Source: Shinella zoogloeoides | GTDB lineage: Bacteria > Pseudomonadota > Alphaproteobacteria > Rhizobiales > Rhizobiaceae | Assembly (NCBI RefSeq): GCF_030733845.1 | Contig: NZ_CP132311.1 | Location: 3,477,501-3,541,500, forward strand | Length of the DNA stretch: 64,000 nucleotides | Direction of reading: 5' to 3' | In this document: one piece after another, positions 36,973 through 45,856 of the stretch | Position numbering within the stretch: position 1 is the stretch's first letter | Layout: each line of letters starts with the position of its first letter | Notes under the pieces: model-generated | Databases searched by the model: none | What the model was told of the DNA's origin: nothing | The model's input: only the letters and a program-made list of their open reading frames with translations | Position numbers and translations under genes: made by a program

Positions 36973-37047
36973 GCGGGTGTAGCTCAGGGGTAGAGCACAA
37001 CCTTGCCAAGGTTGGGGTCGGGCGTTCGAATCGCCTCACCCGCTCCA
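36973..37047 (+). tRNA. tRNA-Gly(GCC)
   Basis: A complete 75-base cloverleaf including an encoded CCA. The acceptor arms GCGGGTG and CACCCGC pair, the D arm has AGCTCAGGGGTAGAGC, the anticodon loop reads TTGCCAA with anticodon GCC, and the T loop is GTTCGAATC. It marks the left border of the polysaccharide gene region. The 260 bases between it and the first glycosyltransferase gene show no convincing gene or duplicated tRNA 3' end. Confidence 0.97.
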
Positions 37048-37307
37048 TTCTTCCAAGACGTCGCAAGCCTCGGTTCGCCGGGGCTTTTGTGCGTTTTGGC
37101 GCGGTTGAAATCGTGCCCGCTTAAACGGCTCACAGACGCATGCGCCGAATCTTTTGACCACCACGACCGACACCAACGATATCCAAAGGCGGGTCGCTTC
37201 TCGGCGCAATTCCCGGGTCGGCGATCAGCGCAAATCAACAGGCCGAGACGTTCTGGCGAGAGGGCAATGCGGGCGGTGTATCCAGCATCAGGCAGGCCGC
37301 ATTGTCA

Positions 37308-39539
37308 TCAGTGTTCTTTCAGGCGATTGACCCGCGTCTGAAATGTCGCAAGACCGCGGCGGGGTTTCGCGAGCTTCGACGGAGCTTCGAGACCTGGCGT
37401 GGAATGCCGCTTTTCGTAGCCCGGATTGAGCGCGGGATCCTCGAACGTATCCGTGCTGTGAATCCGCCGCAAGTTGTCCTTCTCGCGCTCGAAACGCCGC
37501 TTGCGCTCGCCGACGAGGTCGGAGCCGCGGGAGGCGGATTCGTGGTGGAAGAGGCAGGCGAACGGCGTCCAGACGATGCGGAATCCGGCCTTGTGGGCCC
37601 TGACGCAATAGTCGACGTCGTTATAGGCGACCGCAAAATTCTCCTCGTCCCAAGCACCAACCGCGCGGGCGCAATCGCCGGAGATCAGCATCGCCGCGCC
37701 GGTGACGCATGTCATGGAATTGCGCAGGTGCAGGCGGCTCATCGGACCGCCGTAGCTCGCCGGCTTGTTCAGGTACCAATGGCCGGCAAGGCCGCCAAAG
37801 CCGACGATGACGCCGGCATGCTGGATCTTCTTGTTGGGATAGAGAAGCTTTGCGCCGACGATGCCTGTCGCGGCGAATTTCAGGCAGGACACCATTTCCT
37901 TGAGCCAGCCGGCGTCGGTAATCTCTATGTCGTTGTTGAGCACGAGGAAGTGCTCGCCCGTCGCCCGCTCAATGCCGCGATTGACCGCACGAGCGAAGTT
38001 GAACGGCTCCTCATGGATCAGCGCCGAAAAGCCGGCATGGGCTTCTCCGTACTGCCGGTAAAGATCGAGGACGCGGTCGTCGCTGGTGCCGTTGTCGATG
38101 ACGACGACTTCGAGGTTGGGATAGTCGGTTTCCTCCAGCAGGCCCTTGAGAACCGTACTGACGAGATCGTAGCTGTCCCGGCTGGGTAGAATGACCGAAA
38201 TCTTCGGCCAGCCGGGCTCTCCCGGATCGGCAAATTCGACCCGGTGCAGCGTATTGGTCAAGGCAGGTTGCACCATGACGGCTTCACCTTCGCGTGCAAA
38301 ACGCTCAACGAGCGCGTCACGCGCCGCCGTGGTCGCCTTGTCGATAAAGCGGCGCGAATAGGTCTGCCCGGTCCGGCGCCAGCAATAGGCGAGGTAGGGA
38401 ATGTGTAGGACGCGATGTTCGGGGACGCCCTCCAGATAGCGCAGCAGCAGGTCGTAGTCCTGCGACCCATCGAACCCTGTCCGCAGATAGCCGATCTCGC
38501 GCAGCCGGTCGTGCCGGTAGATGGAGAAATGGTTGATATAGTTCACGCCCGCCAGCAAGACAGGATCGTAGGCCGGCTTCAGCATCAGGGCGTCTGGCGC
38601 CAGACGCTCGTTGACCACCAGTTCGTCCGTATAGAGGAACGCGGCATCGGGATGATCGACGATCGCCTCGGCAATGACTTTCAGCGCATGGGGCGCGATG
38701 ACGTCGTCGTGGTCGAGCAGGGTGATCCAGGTGCCCGAGGCTTCCGCCAGACCGGCATTCGTCGCGTTTGCGATGCCGCCATTGACGGCATTGCGGACGA
38801 TCCTGACATGCTTGCGGTTCGCGGACGACTTGTACCAGCGCAGGGTCTCGGCAGAGGTCGAAGCGTCATCGCTGAGGATCAGTTCCACGCCTTCGATCTC
38901 CTGCACCTCGAAGGACTTGACGAGATCGTCGAGATATTGCTTCGGGGCATTGTAGACGGGGACGACAATGCTGAGCCAGGGAGAATCTTCCGATCCGGGG
39001 CGAATTGCCGGCAATTCCGCCGCGAGCGCGCGCTGCATGCGGACGAATTTCGATAGCTCGAACTTCTTGCTGCGCAGGCGCAACGGCGGCAACCCGACGC
39101 GAAAGCGAGGCAGGCGCCCGATATCCCACAGCTTCGCATCTGCCATATCGCTCTCGCGGCGCGACCGGACCGCCCGTTGTGCACTCTCCTTGTCCGCAAA
39201 GGCTTGAACCGAAAAAGTGAACTCGCCGGGACCGCTGGCCGGATCGACCCGTAAGGAGCGGATCAGGCCCGACCGTCCGACATCGGCAACCAGGATGAAG
39301 CCGAGACCGGGTTCGTGCGCTATGGCATCCTTTTCCCGGTAGCCGCCACCGCGGTTGACATAGACCTTCGGCTCGATCGCCTCGCCGTCAACCGACTTGA
39401 GAAAGGCGACGAGAACGGGATCGCGCAGGGAGCCGAACCGGAGGTCGAAGAACGGATCATCACCACTGCTGCACCAAAGATCGCCGTCCGCCGACGGCAG
39501 CGATTCCAGGTCATTGCTGACGACGATTTTCAATGCCAT
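37308..39539 (-). CDS. glycosyltransferase with two family 2 (GT-A) domains
   Basis: A 743-residue protein with two GT2 domains after an N-terminal region of about 180 residues of unknown fold. The first domain begins near residue 188 (WLSIVVPVYNAPKQYLDDLVKS) and has the nucleotide-sugar motif LLDHDD. The second begins near 445 (WPKISVILPSRDSYDLVSTVLKGL) and has LVLNNDIEITD. The pair resembles bifunctional chain-building transferases of capsule and O-antigen loci. It is the last gene of the leftward polysaccharide run and starts six bases after the KpsM-like gene. Linkage and sugar are unknown. Confidence 0.92.
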   Translation of the reverse strand: MALKIVVSNDLESLPSADGDLWCSSGDDPFFDLRFGSLRDPVLVAFLKSVDGEAIEPKVYVNRGGGYREKDAIAHEPGLGFILVADVGRSGLIRSLRVDPASGPGEFTFSVQAFADKESAQRAVRSRRESDMADAKLWDIGRLPRFRVGLPPLRLRSKKFELSKFVRMQRALAAELPAIRPGSEDSPWLSIVVPVYNAPKQYLDDLVKSFEVQEIEGVELILSDDASTSAETLRWYKSSANRKHVRIVRNAVNGGIANATNAGLAEASGTWITLLDHDDVIAPHALKVIAEAIVDHPDAAFLYTDELVVNERLAPDALMLKPAYDPVLLAGVNYINHFSIYRHDRLREIGYLRTGFDGSQDYDLLLRYLEGVPEHRVLHIPYLAYCWRRTGQTYSRRFIDKATTAARDALVERFAREGEAVMVQPALTNTLHRVEFADPGEPGWPKISVILPSRDSYDLVSTVLKGLLEETDYPNLEVVVIDNGTSDDRVLDLYRQYGEAHAGFSALIHEEPFNFARAVNRGIERATGEHFLVLNNDIEITDAGWLKEMVSCLKFAATGIVGAKLLYPNKKIQHAGVIVGFGGLAGHWYLNKPASYGGPMSRLHLRNSMTCVTGAAMLISGDCARAVGAWDEENFAVAYNDVDYCVRAHKAGFRIVWTPFACLFHHESASRGSDLVGERKRRFEREKDNLRRIHSTDTFEDPALNPGYEKRHSTPGLEAPSKLAKPRRGLATFQTRVNRLKEH

Positions 39540-39545
39540 GCCGGC

Positions 39546-40352
39546 TTACCCTTCCTTCATCTTCATCCGCAGCAACCGCTCGAGGAGAAGACCGGCGCAA
39601 AGGGATATCGCGCCATAGCTGATGAGGTAGGTTTTATCGAGCCATTTGTCGCTATAGCCAGGGTAATAGGCAAGGCGCATCCATTCCACAGCATGGAAGA
39701 CGGGGTTCCAGGACAGGGCGTAAGCGACGGGCTCGGGAAGCGACGCGGTAACGAACAGCGTGCCGGATGCTATATAGACGACGATCATCATCAGCGCGAA
39801 CACTGTTGCGAATAACGGCACGAACATGACAATCACACCAGCCAGGAACCCAGTGCCGATCGCCAGCAACAGGGTTGCCAGATAGGCGTAAACCGCCTCG
39901 AAAGGATCGGCTGGAAGCGGGTTGTCTCCGGCGGCCAATAGAATGACGAACATGAAAAACAGTGTGAGCGCCGCCGCGATGATTTCCAGAAAGGCGCGCG
40001 CCATGAGGATATCGACCACCGTGACGACCGGAAAGGACAGCATGGCACGGTTCATCACCAGTGATATGGACATGAAGCGCGCAACATAGCTATAGGCCAG
40101 CGTCGGAATCAGGCCGGTCGCGATGAAGATATTCAAACTGTCGCCGTAAGCGGCCTTACGACCGGCGACGGTATAGATTCCGATCAGGATGAGCATGTGC
40201 GCCAGAGGCCAGAGAGATACCACGAGAAAGCCGAGGCCGTGGTTGAAAAAACGGCTCCTCATATCCCGGAGGATCACGGCGGTCATGACGTGCTTCTTCT
40301 CGACGAGCGCGTCGACGACAGTCATCCGGTAGGCAGGTTTGCCGGCTGTCAT
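39546..40352 (-). CDS. polysaccharide ABC exporter permease (KpsM-like)
   Basis: A 268-residue ABC-2 type permease with six membrane segments. The N-terminus contains AVILRDMRSRFFNHGLGFLVVSLWPLAHM, typical of KpsM/Wzm, and the end has LYPGYSDKWLDK-like sequence (AYYPGYSDKWLDKTYLISYG), a mark of the group 2 capsule type. With the KpsT-like ATPase nearby it would carry a lipid-linked polysaccharide across the inner membrane. It overlaps the 367-residue gene upstream by four bases (ATGA). Confidence 0.92.
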   Translation of the reverse strand: MTAGKPAYRMTVVDALVEKKHVMTAVILRDMRSRFFNHGLGFLVVSLWPLAHMLILIGIYTVAGRKAAYGDSLNIFIATGLIPTLAYSYVARFMSISLVMNRAMLSFPVVTVVDILMARAFLEIIAAALTLFFMFVILLAAGDNPLPADPFEAVYAYLATLLLAIGTGFLAGVIVMFVPLFATVFALMMIVVYIASGTLFVTASLPEPVAYALSWNPVFHAVEWMRLAYYPGYSDKWLDKTYLISYGAISLCAGLLLERLLRMKMKEG

Positions 40353-41452
40353 GTCAGGATCTCATCCTTTGAATTGTCCGAGGTCATTGGAAGACGGGCC
40401 GTCGTGTTCGTCAGAAGCATCCTGACGGCGTTCACAGTCGCACCCCTTGTGCGTCGCCGCAGATCACCGTCCTCGGCGAGCCGACAAATCGTCCCGACCC
40501 ACGTTCGAATATCGTTCTCGATCAGAATTTCGTCGGGGTCGGCGTCACGTTCATAGGCCGGGCACAGGGAAAAAACAGCGGCGGCGCCCATTCTCGCGAC
40601 ATCGCAACGCTTCGTGCTTGATCTGACGTCATTCACCTTGCTCCGCAGTAGAGGGACGAGCAGTATATCGGTACGCTGGCGCGCAGTTTCAGCAAGATAT
40701 AAGTTCCAATCCCGCTTCGGGCTGAGCGTGAATCGCCCCGCCGGCAACCCGGCTTCGGTCCACAATCGTGCAGGCCGGCCTTCGGCCACGACCTCGAAAT
40801 GCAGCTTGCCGCACCGTTCCAGAGCCTCGCGGACGATTGGCACGAGAAACGCATGCTCGCCGTCGTGGCTGCCGGTAGCGTGAAATGCCATGACAAGGCG
40901 GTCCTCATCGGCGTGGTCCGGCGCGAGCGGCGTGAACGCTTCCGCCGGTGGGAAGGGCGGCAACACGACCTTGGCGCTCGATCCACTTGCGGAAAGGGCT
41001 GAGGCAAGCGCCGGCGTCGAGACCCAGACCTCCGTCAAAATCCGGTTGAGTATGGGCAAGGGCGCAATACCGATAGCCGCAAGGTAGAGCTTGTAGAGAC
41101 CGCTTCCCTGCTTCGCCGTGACGGTCGCCGCGACATCGTCGTCGATGAGTAGGCTGGCTGCAGCCAGCCGTTTGCGATTGCGGTAAAGCCAGAGCAGTTG
41201 CAAAGGCCGGACATAGCGGCAAAGGATGACGGCAAGTCCGTCCGGATCGATATCGTCGAGCCGCGCTGTGAGGCTGCGCACGTCAACCTTCAATGCAGAG
41301 CGCGCGAGCCTCTCTTCCAGATAGTAGGTGAACGTTGGATTGCGGTCATTGGTCAGCACGAGCAGCCGCGTCACCTGCCGCCCTGCATCTGCCAACCGGT
41401 TGCGCGCAAACGGCTTCGGCAGCAATAAGTAAACCAGATCACGCAATTTCAA
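40349..41452 (-). CDS. GT-B-like protein, probable glycosyltransferase of unknown specificity
   Basis: A 367-residue soluble protein. The start is a TTG at 41452 with AAGGA eight bases upstream. The N-terminal half has LLVLTNDRNPTFTYYLEERLA and a central hinge; the C-terminal half has RTDILLVPLLRSKVNDVRSSTKRCDVARMGAAAVFS and DIRTWVGTICRLAED, a layout like family 1 transferases, but the usual E-x7-E motif is not evident. Genes for chain assembly flank it on both sides. I recognise no named family, so the transferase call is inference from fold-like pattern and context. An unusual basic start region (MKLRDLVYLLLPKPFARNR) lies at the N-terminus. Confidence 0.55.
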   Translation of the reverse strand: MKLRDLVYLLLPKPFARNRLADAGRQVTRLLVLTNDRNPTFTYYLEERLARSALKVDVRSLTARLDDIDPDGLAVILCRYVRPLQLLWLYRNRKRLAAASLLIDDDVAATVTAKQGSGLYKLYLAAIGIAPLPILNRILTEVWVSTPALASALSASGSSAKVVLPPFPPAEAFTPLAPDHADEDRLVMAFHATGSHDGEHAFLVPIVREALERCGKLHFEVVAEGRPARLWTEAGLPAGRFTLSPKRDWNLYLAETARQRTDILLVPLLRSKVNDVRSSTKRCDVARMGAAAVFSLCPAYERDADPDEILIENDIRTWVGTICRLAEDGDLRRRTRGATVNAVRMLLTNTTARLPMTSDNSKDEILT

Positions 41453-41471
41453 AGCCGTATCCTTCTGAGGC

Positions 41472-42797
41472 TCAATGCGCGAGCCGGCTACGCGCCAGGA
41501 AGAGCAGGCTCAGCAGGATCGCCCAGGTGATCAGGCTTGCAAGCAACGTCACGCCGATCCACAGCCCGCGCCGCGGATAGAGCGCTTCGTCCGGAACGCG
41601 CGGCGCGAGAAAGCTGTCGAGGTAGAGCAGTTGCTGGCGGCTGATGAAGCGGACCTGCTCCATCGTCCGGACGCTGGAAGCGAACTGCTGCTCGGCGAGG
41701 GTTTGCGCCAGTTCGAGCTGCGACAGATCCTGCGACACGTCGGCAAGGTTACGATCCTTGCCGGTTCCGGCGAGCTGGCCGTTGAGCTCGGCGATCTGGC
41801 GTTCCTTGCTGCTGATTTCCCGTTGCAGGACACGCATTTGCGGCGAGTTCGCGGAAACGACCGCGATCTGCGCGTCATACTGCTGCTGCAGTTTCAGCCG
41901 CTCGGTTTCGATGGTGGTGATGAGCGTGGAGATGATCTGGGAACTGCTGCCAACATCGAGGACGCCCTCGCGATTGCGCGCCGTCGCCACTGTCTCGCGC
42001 GCCGCGGCAAGCTGCTGCTTCGCATTGTCGAGATTGGCCTCGGCCGTCGCGATCACGTCCTTCCATATGCGGTCGTTGACCTGGTTGACGACGACCTCTG
42101 AAGCCTTCACGATCTCTTGGACCAGCATCGCCGCGTCCTCCGCCGTGAAGGCCCGCACCTTGAGCCCGACGATACCGCTGGAAGGGCTGACGGAGGTGGT
42201 CACCATCGATTCCCAATATTCCAGCAGCTCCTCGGAGGTGGCATCTGCGGGCAGGCGCGCCCAGGCATCGGTCGTCTCGCTGCCGAAAATCCGCTTCAGG
42301 TCGACGTTGCGCTGGCGCAGCACGTCCAGCATTTCACGGCTCTTGATGAAGTTCAGGACGATCTGCGTGTCCTGGACGATCTTCGCGGCAGGAATGCCTG
42401 TCACCTTGGCAAGCTGGTCCTTGCCGAGCGCAGGCGTCGAGGAGCGGACCGTGAAACGCGTTTCGGATTCGTACTGATCGGAGGCGAAGTAGCCGTAATA
42501 GGCTATTGAAATCAAGCTCGGCAGGGCGAGCGTGAAAAGAGTCAACAACACGACTGCGGTGGTAAAAAGCCGATCGGTCAAGCGCGGGCGAAGGCCCACC
42601 GCCTTGTAAAGACTGCTGCGCGACGACGTGGAAAACCGCAGCTTGCGCGCGGATGAAGCAAGCCGTTCGGAAACCTTGCGGCTAGCCTCGAGGCCAACCA
42701 GAGAGCCGCCGCTGCTGTCTTCATGATGCTGTGCCAAAGTTTCCATCCACGCTTTGCAGCTTGAGGCGGCCGGCCGGCGGTCCCGTACCGTTGCCAT
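41472..42797 (-). CDS. KpsE-like polysaccharide co-polymerase/export protein, copy B
   Basis: A 441-residue inner-membrane protein of the capsule export family (KpsE/CtrB/BexC, PCP type). A basic cytoplasmic head of about 75 residues precedes membrane segment 1 (about 80-102). A long periplasmic coiled-coil region follows (ATARNREGVLDVGSSSQIISTL and LAQTLAEQQFASSVRTMEQV). The proline-rich motif RVPDEALYPRR precedes membrane segment 2 near the C-terminus. It partners the KpsMT exporter and bridges to the outer membrane. It lies ten bases after the KpsT-like gene. An internal ATG at codon 18 could be the true start. Confidence 0.88.
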   Translation of the reverse strand: MATVRDRRPAASSCKAWMETLAQHHEDSSGGSLVGLEASRKVSERLASSARKLRFSTSSRSSLYKAVGLRPRLTDRLFTTAVVLLTLFTLALPSLISIAYYGYFASDQYESETRFTVRSSTPALGKDQLAKVTGIPAAKIVQDTQIVLNFIKSREMLDVLRQRNVDLKRIFGSETTDAWARLPADATSEELLEYWESMVTTSVSPSSGIVGLKVRAFTAEDAAMLVQEIVKASEVVVNQVNDRIWKDVIATAEANLDNAKQQLAAARETVATARNREGVLDVGSSSQIISTLITTIETERLKLQQQYDAQIAVVSANSPQMRVLQREISSKERQIAELNGQLAGTGKDRNLADVSQDLSQLELAQTLAEQQFASSVRTMEQVRFISRQQLLYLDSFLAPRVPDEALYPRRGLWIGVTLLASLITWAILLSLLFLARSRLAH

Positions 42798-42807
42798 ACT
42801 TCCAATG

Positions 42808-43461
42808 TCACCGGTTCAGTCGATAATAGGCCTCAATGGCCTGCTCCACATCTTCATAGTACATCATGCGGCCATCCACGAGCAAAAAGCCCTTCTCGCA
42901 GTAGGCCTTGATCGTATCCATACCGTGAGAAATCATTATAATGTCGGCGCTCTTACGCCTGCTATCGAAGGCATCCTTGCAACGCTGCTGAAAACGGGCA
43001 TCGCCGACCGCCGTTACCTCGTCGACGAGATAGCACTCGAACTCGACCGCCATGGAAAGGCCGAAAGCGAGGCGCGCGGCCATACCGGAGGAATAGGTGC
43101 GCACGGGGGCGTTGATATAGTCCCCGAGTTCGGCGAATTCCTCGACGAAGCGGGATACGCGCCGGACATCCTCCCCGTAGGCTCTCGCAACGAAGTTCAG
43201 GTTTTCCTTGCCTGTCATCTCATTGTTGAAGCCGCCGGAGAAGCCGAGCGGCCAGGAGACCCTGACATCCTTTGTGATACGGCCTGAATTCGGGAGGATC
43301 GTTCCTGCGATCATGCGCATCGTGGTTGATTTGCCGGCGCCGTTGACCCCGAGGATGCCGTAGGAATAGCCGCGCTGGAACTCGATATTGGCCCGATCGA
43401 GGATGATCTTCTTGTGGCTCTTCGTCTTGAAATGCTTCGAGACATTGCTGAAACGGATCAT
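42808..43461 (-). CDS. polysaccharide ABC exporter ATP-binding protein (KpsT-like)
   Basis: A 217-residue ATPase. It has Walker A ([16 protein letters not shown]), the signature RTYSSGMAARLAF and Walker B ECYLVDEVTAVGD. The short form without a C-terminal carbohydrate-binding domain, and WPLGFSGGFNNEMTGKENLNFVARAYG, mark it as the KpsT/CtrD group 2 capsule type. It provides energy for export with the KpsM-like permease four genes downstream. It sits eight to ten bases from a KpsE-like gene on either side. Confidence 0.95.
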   Translation of the reverse strand: MIRFSNVSKHFKTKSHKKIILDRANIEFQRGYSYGILGVNGAGKSTTMRMIAGTILPNSGRITKDVRVSWPLGFSGGFNNEMTGKENLNFVARAYGEDVRRVSRFVEEFAELGDYINAPVRTYSSGMAARLAFGLSMAVEFECYLVDEVTAVGDARFQQRCKDAFDSRRKSADIIMISHGMDTIKAYCEKGFLLVDGRMMYYEDVEQAIEAYYRLNR

Positions 43462-43469
43462 GTCGGGAC

Positions 43470-44747
43470 CTATAGCCGGTGATCCTCGACCGACGCCCAG
43501 ACAAGCGCCAGCGTGGCCCAGGTGACCAGGAAGCCGAGGAAGATCAAAACCGGTGAGAGCAGGCGCTTCGGATAAAGGGCCTCCTCCGGCAGCGCCGGAC
43601 GCACGAAGACCGTGAGGTAGAGGGCCTGCCGCACCGCCGCGGCAAAAGCCTGATCGTAGTTGCGCCGTGCCGCCTCGTAGAGTTTTTCGGCGACCAGCCG
43701 GTCCGTCTCCACCGCCGAGAAGCCGGTGATCATGCTGGCCAGCGACGCATCGGCGTCACCCGTCAATTGCGCCCCCATCTTGTCGATTTGATCGTCGAGG
43801 CTTTGCTGGGTGAGGAGCAGCTGCCGGTAGCGGGGCGAATCCGTCTTGTTCGCCTGGCGCGCCACGAAGAGCTGGCTTTCGATCTCGAGCTTGCTGGCCA
43901 GGAGGCCGGTCATCAACACGCCCTTCTGCTTCGCCTGCTCTTCCGGGCTCAGCAGGCCGGATTTCTGCTGGAATTGTTTGAGCTTGGCGAGTGCCTCCTG
44001 ATAGAGGCGATCGGTTCTTTCGACTTCCTTGCGGAAGCTCGCCATCATGTCTTCCCGGGCGCGGACCGTCAGCTCGTTCACCAGCTTCTCGCTCTCGTCG
44101 AGGATGGCCTGGGCGAGCTTGACCGAATCGTCCGGCTGAAAAGTCTGAACCTTCAGCGTGACGATGCCCGACGGGCCATCGATATAGGCCGAGACATGCT
44201 TCACCCAATACTTGAGGAAGGCTTCCGCCGAATTGCCCTCATCGAACCTGGCCAGGAAATCCGCGTCTGGATGCTGGAAGATGGCGCGATAGTCGATCTT
44301 GCCGTCCAGCCGCTTCAGGATTTCCGACGAATGGATGAAACTCGTGACGACGAACGCGTCCTGGGTGGCGGACTGCATGTTCATGATACCCGCGTCGACT
44401 TTCTCTTCCGACCCGTCTTCTGCCATGGAGCGCACAGCAAAACGCGCCTCGGCCGTATACTGGTCCGATGCAATGAAGGCGAAATAGACCAGGGCGGCCA
44501 CGAACGGAACGATGACCATCAGCAGGAAGGACAGGAACATCCACGGCGGGCCGTCCCCCGCCTTCGTTTGCACGTCCTCGGCAGGCTCATGCTCGATCTC
44601 GGATTCGCCGCGCCGCAAGAGATGCCGCTTGCCGGCGTCGTACAGACGCATCCACCCGCCCCGGCGGTTGTCCTCGCGGATTTCACCGTAGAGAATTTCC
44701 GCGTCTGCGGGCGTCTCGATGGTTTTCGTCTCGATCGTGTTCGTCAT
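43470..44747 (-). CDS. KpsE-like polysaccharide co-polymerase/export protein, copy A
   Basis: A 425-residue inner-membrane protein of the same family as copy B, but only distantly alike in sequence. A long charged cytoplasmic head (about 70 residues, with IREDNRRGGWMRLYDAGKRHLLRR) precedes membrane segment 1. The periplasmic region is helical with coiled-coil stretches (ERTDRLYQEALAKLKQFQQKSGLLSPEEQAK). The C-terminal motif VRPALPEEALYPKR precedes membrane segment 2. It overlaps the 353-residue gene upstream by four bases (ATGA). Having two such proteins around one KpsT is unusual. Confidence 0.88.
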   Translation of the reverse strand: MTNTIETKTIETPADAEILYGEIREDNRRGGWMRLYDAGKRHLLRRGESEIEHEPAEDVQTKAGDGPPWMFLSFLLMVIVPFVAALVYFAFIASDQYTAEARFAVRSMAEDGSEEKVDAGIMNMQSATQDAFVVTSFIHSSEILKRLDGKIDYRAIFQHPDADFLARFDEGNSAEAFLKYWVKHVSAYIDGPSGIVTLKVQTFQPDDSVKLAQAILDESEKLVNELTVRAREDMMASFRKEVERTDRLYQEALAKLKQFQQKSGLLSPEEQAKQKGVLMTGLLASKLEIESQLFVARQANKTDSPRYRQLLLTQQSLDDQIDKMGAQLTGDADASLASMITGFSAVETDRLVAEKLYEAARRNYDQAFAAAVRQALYLTVFVRPALPEEALYPKRLLSPVLIFLGFLVTWATLALVWASVEDHRL

Positions 44748-45805
44748 TGTTGCGGCGCACCCCTTGGCGCTGCGCGGGGCGCAAAGGCTTGGCGCACGTA
44801 ATGATCGAAGATCAGGTCTTCTTCCAGCATCAGTTCGGCGATCGGCATCTCGCGCAACCGCTCAGCAAGCTCTTCGAGAACCGAGTGTCGTGGTATGATC
44901 GGAATGTCCATGGGTGGCAGCGACAACAATTCCCCGACAGCTTCCTGGAAATGCGCATGATAGCCGCCGTGGCCGACGACCACGAAGCGCGACAGGGTGC
45001 TAATCGCCGGCGCCACGTCCCGCCGCGTTACCCGTTGCTCCGGATAGGTGCAGACGAACTGGCGCGTGATGGGCGATATCAGCACGCTTTTCACCTTGTC
45101 AGGCGCCTTTTTTAAGGCACGCTTGATCGCTTTCTCGTCTTCGAGGTTGATCTCAGCAAAATGCTCTGCTGCCGGCGTCAGGATAAGCCGGTCGCGATCC
45201 CCGAGAAATGTCACCGGCCCCTTCGCGAGGCGCTTCAGGATGAAGAGCCGGCATGCCATTTCATAGTATGGATCCGGTATGTCGGCGATGACCTTGAAGC
45301 CCTTGTCGAGGAAGTCCTCGTAATTGCGCAACAGCAGCCGTCCGCTGATATAGACCGACGTTTCCGCGTTGAGATGGAAGGCCTGCAAGGTCGTCTCGTG
45401 CCCGAAACGCTCGACCGCCGAGATCGCATACTGGAATTGCCGACCGCAATAGGCGTCGAATTTCAGCATCGGCACGATGTTCAGTTCCAGGCGAAGGAGC
45501 TTGAGCGGCACCGGCTTGTCCACCGGCGGCCGGCGATAGATGAGCAAGCCCGTCTTGGCGTCCTGAATGACCAGCCGGCGTTGTGAGGCTAGGTCCGGCA
45601 TCCGGCTCTCGTCGATCCGAAAGCCCACCATGCCGGTCGCGTGACGTCTAGATTCCACGACAGCCGGACGCGGCTGCTCGCACGGAAACACGATAGCCGT
45701 TCCATCGTCGCGGGTAACGAGGATGCTTGCTTCCTCGGAAAAGCCATCGGGGATCAGATACCCTTCGATGACGGATTCATGATCATGTTCGACGTTAAAC
45801 AGCAA
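44744..45805 (-). CDS. unknown protein of the polysaccharide export run, 353 residues
   Basis: I do not recognise this family. The frame begins at a TTG (45805) because no ATG or GTG occurs earlier; start uncertain. The first 90 residues look like a beta-rich domain (EGYLIPDGFSEEASILVTRDDGTAIVFPC). Residues 100-240 contain LNAETSVYISGRLLLRNYEDFLDKGFKVIADIPDPYYEMACRLF. The final part has VVGHGGYHAHFQEAVGELLSLPPMDIPIIPRHSVLEEL. There is no signal peptide or membrane segment. The middle and end loosely suggest a nucleotide- or sulfate-transfer fold, without a P-loop. It lies between the methyltransferase gene and the first KpsE-like gene in one tight run, so a role in modifying or measuring the polysaccharide is inference. 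Confidence 0.7.
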   Translation of the reverse strand: MLFNVEHDHESVIEGYLIPDGFSEEASILVTRDDGTAIVFPCEQPRPAVVESRRHATGMVGFRIDESRMPDLASQRRLVIQDAKTGLLIYRRPPVDKPVPLKLLRLELNIVPMLKFDAYCGRQFQYAISAVERFGHETTLQAFHLNAETSVYISGRLLLRNYEDFLDKGFKVIADIPDPYYEMACRLFILKRLAKGPVTFLGDRDRLILTPAAEHFAEINLEDEKAIKRALKKAPDKVKSVLISPITRQFVCTYPEQRVTRRDVAPAISTLSRFVVVGHGGYHAHFQEAVGELLSLPPMDIPIIPRHSVLEELAERLREMPIAELMLEEDLIFDHYVRQAFAPRAAPRGAPQQ

Positions 45806-45856
45806 CCGACTGAGTCCGTTAAAGCATTCCCCAAATCCGGGAGAGCCAGTTTTTAC

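Noticed and set aside
36984..37238. Minus-strand reading frame ending GAGEAIRTPDPNLGK
   Set aside because: It lies across the tRNA-Gly gene and is the familiar false protein produced by reading a tRNA.
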